Assembly: GCA_030042885.1 (NCBI GenBank)
Contig: JASHYW010000433.1
Coordinates: 1-8,313 of the forward strand
DNA: 8,313 nucleotides
Direction: 5' to 3'
From: Streptosporangiaceae bacterium
Lineage (GTDB): Bacteria; Actinomycetota; Actinomycetes; Streptosporangiales; Streptosporangiaceae
In this document: piece after piece, positions 6,435-8,313 of the stretch
Position numbering within the stretch: position 1 is the stretch's first letter
Layout of the letters: each line of letters opens with the position of its first letter
Notes under the pieces: model-generated
Told to the model about the DNA's origin: nothing
The model's database searches: none
The model's input: only the letters and a program-made list of their open reading frames with translations
Translations under genes and position numbers: made by a program

Positions 6435-7412
6435 ATGAGCACTCAGCAGAGCACCGACGAGATCGTCAGCGCGGCGATCGCGGGTGACGAGCCCGCCTTC
6501 GCCACCCTCACCGAACGCCACCGGCGTGAGCTGCACGTGCACTGCTACCGGATGCTCGCCTCGTTCGACGAGGCCGAGGATGCGGTGCAGGAGACGTTCC
6601 TGAATGCCTGGCGCGGGCGGGCCGGATTCGAGGGCGGTTCGCAGTTCCGCGCCTGGCTGTACCGCATCGCCACGAACGTGTGCCTGGACATGCTGCGGCG
6701 CAACTCGCGGCGGGCGACCCGGATGCGCTCGCTCGCCGAGGTGCCGTGGATCCAGCCGTATCCGGACCTGCTGCTCGACCTGGCCGCGCCGAGCGACGAG
6801 CAGCCCGAGGCGATCGCCGTCCAGCGGGAGACGATCTCCCTGGCGTTCCTGGCTGCCCTGCAGGTCCTGCCGCCCAGGCAGCGCGCGGCGCTGATCGCCC
6901 GCGACGTGCTCGGCTGGCCGGCCAGCCAGACCGCGTCCGCGCTCGGCACCAGTGTCGCGGCGGCCAACAGCGCCCTGCAGCGCGCCCGGGCGACATTGCA
7001 GTCGCACCTGCCGTCCCGGCGCGCCGAGTGGTCGGCTCAGGACCCGACCGCCGAGGAGCGCGCACTGCTCGAGCAGTTCATGGACGCGCACGAACGGCTC
7101 GACGCCGAGGCCGCTGTCGCGATCGCGGCGCGGGACATCCGGATCACCATGCCGCCCTACCCGTGGTCCTTCGACGGGCCCGATGCGATCAGGCCGCTGA
7201 TGGCCGACGCGGCCGCGATGGGCCGCTGGCGGCTGATCCCGGTGGGCGCCAACCGGATGCCGGCCGCAGCGGGCTACCTGCGCCGGCCGGGCGACAGCGA
7301 GTTCCGCGCGTTCAAGCTCGACGTCATGCGGATCGAGGCGGGCGCCATCGCGGAGATCACCACGTTCAATGCGGACCTGTTCCCGGCCTTCGGGCTGGCG
7401 CCGACGCTGTGA
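6435..7412 (+). CDS. ECF sigma factor with C-terminal SnoaL-like domain (SigG/SigX5-like)
   Basis: This 325-residue protein is an extracytoplasmic-function sigma factor that directs RNA polymerase to its own promoter set. Sigma region 2 lies at about 8-90, including the CYRMLASFDEAEDAVQETFLNAWR core (37-60) and the FRAWLYRIATNVCLDMLRR DNA-contact helix (71-89). Region 4 lies at about 132-192 (LPPRQRAALIARDVLGWPAS, then a helix-turn-helix with TSVAAANSALQRAR). The C-terminal 115 residues form a SnoaL-like domain ending in ITTFNADLFPAFGL. This architecture is that of the mycobacterial SigG group (TIGR02960, ECF56 as I recall), where the fused domain replaces an anti-sigma factor as regulator. 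No anti-sigma gene is next to it, which agrees. The frame is open to a TTG at 6393, but ATG 6435 has GAGAGG about 6 nt upstream and starts the conserved part. Sigma identity is firm; the inducing signal is unknown. Confidence 0.92.
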   Translation: MSTQQSTDEIVSAAIAGDEPAFATLTERHRRELHVHCYRMLASFDEAEDAVQETFLNAWRGRAGFEGGSQFRAWLYRIATNVCLDMLRRNSRRATRMRSLAEVPWIQPYPDLLLDLAAPSDEQPEAIAVQRETISLAFLAALQVLPPRQRAALIARDVLGWPASQTASALGTSVAAANSALQRARATLQSHLPSRRAEWSAQDPTAEERALLEQFMDAHERLDAEAAVAIAARDIRITMPPYPWSFDGPDAIRPLMADAAAMGRWRLIPVGANRMPAAAGYLRRPGDSEFRAFKLDVMRIEAGAIAEITTFNADLFPAFGLAPTL

Positions 7413-7439
7413 GCGCCGGACCGGTGCCGCCCTGGGCAG

Positions 7440-7895
7440 CTAGCCGAGCAGGCTCCTGACCAGTTCCGCGAGCCCCGGAGGCCAGATGACCTCCGCGGTC
7501 GAGTCCATCTCCGCCAGCGTCCACCAGCGCCAGGCGGCGATCCCGTCCGAGGCGTGCATCGCCGCCACCTCGCCCAGCGAGCGCCGGGCCGTCTGGACCC
7601 GCGCCAGGAAGAACCGCTCGTGCTGCCGGACGATCGCGTCGGCGTACTCCATGACCAGCGTCCGTTCGTGCACCTGGCCACCCACCGGCACATCGGTCCA
7701 GCCGGTTTCCTCGGCCAGTTCCCGCCGGGCTCCGGCCGCGTAGTCTTCCCCGTCATTCAGCCCGCCGCCCGGCGTGCACCAGTGCCGCCCGTTGGGCGGT
7801 CCGTCGTCGTACCGGAACAGCAGCACGCGGTCGTCCGGGTCGAGCACGATCACCCGACCCGCCCGCCGCAGCCGCAGGTCCTGGTGCTCTGCCAC
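7440..7895 (-). CDS. NUDIX hydrolase
   Basis: NUDIX enzymes cleave nucleoside diphosphates linked to another group, using Mg2+ or Mn2+. The 151-residue protein carries a complete Nudix box at 44-66: G44-x5-E50-x7-R58-E59-L60-x-E62-E63-x-G65, with all metal-binding glutamates present. The N-terminal strand RAGRVIVLDPDDRVLLFRY and the WCTPGGG stretch are typical. It resembles general housekeeping NUDIX proteins, so the substrate (oxidised nucleotide, NDP-sugar, cofactor) cannot be named. The start is GTG 7895; an in-frame stop lies 39 nt upstream and no ATG or clear ribosome site is present, so the mRNA may be leaderless or poorly translated. It converges on the sigma-factor gene with a 27-nt gap and no clear terminator. 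On the same strand it follows the aldo/keto reductase remnant by 45 nt and may once have shared its transcript. Confidence 0.92.
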   Translation of the reverse strand: MAEHQDLRLRRAGRVIVLDPDDRVLLFRYDDGPPNGRHWCTPGGGLNDGEDYAAGARRELAEETGWTDVPVGGQVHERTLVMEYADAIVRQHERFFLARVQTARRSLGEVAAMHASDGIAAWRWWTLAEMDSTAEVIWPPGLAELVRSLLG

Positions 7896-7940
7896 TACGG
7901 GCCAGGAGAGGTCGCGAAGCCGGTGCGCATGCCATCAAGC

Positions 7941-8084
7941 CTAGGCGGAGCCCCGGTGCTGGTCAGCGCCCAGGCCGACGGAGGACAGCCGGTCCCGCTC
8001 AGCCGGCGTGAGCTGGTCCGCTACGGCCAGGGCCCCGAGATTCGCGCGGACCTGCTCAGGCCGCGTCGCCCCGAACAGCGGCCA
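7941..8084 (-). pseudogene. Aldo/keto reductase, C-terminal remnant
   Basis: Read on the minus strand, this stretch ends in TAG (7943-7941) and encodes about 47 residues: PLFGATRPEQVRANLGAL, then a helix with LTPAERDRLSSVGL and a short tail. PL-GAT-PEQ--NLGAL is the conserved C-terminal NADPH-contact segment and last helix of aldo/keto reductases (about 300 residues), so some 250 N-terminal residues are missing, including the catalytic Asp/Tyr/Lys/His part. Similarity stops at about 8081, where the plus-strand P450 sequence begins. No start codon or ribosome site precedes it, so it cannot make a working enzyme. Confidence 0.75.
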
Positions 8085-8313
8085 ACCGCGACGAGGCGGT
8101 GTTCGCCGACCCCGAGCGCTTCGACGTCACCCGTTCGCCGAACCCGCAGGTCGGCTTCGGCGCGGCCGGCCCGCATCTGTGCCTGGGCGCCCACCTGGCC
8201 CGCCGTGAGCTCACGGTCATGCTCCGCGAGCTGCTCACCCGTGTCCCCGACATCACCGTCGGCGAACCCGACCGCCTGCTGTCCAGCTTCATCAACGGCA
8301 TCAAGCGCCTGCC
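8078..8313 (+). pseudogene. Cytochrome P450, C-terminal remnant (continues past window edge)
   Basis: From about 8078 the plus strand encodes AANRDEAVFADPERFDVTR, the conserved stretch before the heme loop, then GFGAAGPHLCLGAHLARRE, the heme-binding loop with the iron-ligand Cys at 8180-8182, and the C-terminal helix and strand to the window end. These are the last 75-80 residues of a class I bacterial P450 of about 400 residues. The N-terminal 320 residues, with the I-helix and ExxR motif, are absent. The frame is open upstream only to a TGA at 8009-8011, and those residues are unlike a P450. The extra residue in the F-G-x-x-G-x-H-x-C-x-G loop resembles mycobacterial sterol/fatty-acid P450s (CYP124/125 type), which is only a hint. 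A few more residues should lie beyond the window. Confidence 0.8.

Noticed and set aside
6680..7459. 259-codon plus-strand frame overlapping the sigma-factor gene
   Set aside because: Alternate frame of the sigma gene, Arg/Ala/Gly/Pro-rich, with no motif.
8008..8208. 66-codon plus-strand frame across the AKR/P450 junction
   Set aside because: It is out of frame with the P450 remnant and antisense to the AKR remnant; no motif of its own.

Overview
The window looks like chromosomal DNA of a high-GC Gram-positive actinomycete (Actinomycetota). It is GC-rich throughout, most strongly after about position 5,900. Coding regions have G/C-rich third positions and GTG starts occur. The gene families are also typical of the group: an ECF sigma factor with a SnoaL-like tail, a DUF4397 surface protein, a CG-type small GNAT and a cytochrome P450. 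Genus cannot be set from the sequence alone. I see no tRNA, rRNA, CRISPR array, insertion sequence or phage gene.

Region 1 (1-3489) is a lipid and acyl metabolism block built around a divergent promoter region. On the minus strand an alpha/beta hydrolase (801-1670) is followed after 44 nt by a class II sirtuin (756 down to the window edge, C-terminus missing). On the plus strand lies an AMP-forming acyl-CoA synthetase (1843-3489). A sirtuin beside an acyl-CoA synthetase fits the known control of such enzymes by reversible lysine acylation.

Region 2 (3490-6034) starts with about 400 bp of non-coding DNA that becomes AT-rich near its end. It then holds a plus-strand surface module: an unrecognised single-pass membrane protein (3898-4875), a secreted DUF4397 protein with a C-terminal membrane anchor (4929-5804), and a 26-codon ORF (5808-5888) that looks like the broken start of a sortase gene. 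A 20-bp tandem duplication spans the stop codon of the first gene. A perfect stem-loop sits just upstream of its ribosome-binding site.

Region 3 (6035-7895) carries a small GNAT-fold protein, a SigG/SigX5-like ECF sigma factor with a C-terminal SnoaL-like domain, and a convergent NUDIX hydrolase.

Region 4 (7941-8313) is a scar. The C-terminal end of an aldo/keto reductase (minus strand) and the C-terminal end of a cytochrome P450 (plus strand) meet at about 8078-8084. Both lack their N-terminal parts, as if one deletion had removed the start of both members of a divergent gene pair.

I do not see a clear new multi-gene system. The best candidates for a second look are the AKR/P450 junction, the membrane protein/DUF4397/broken sortase cassette, and the sirtuin/acyl-CoA synthetase pairing.
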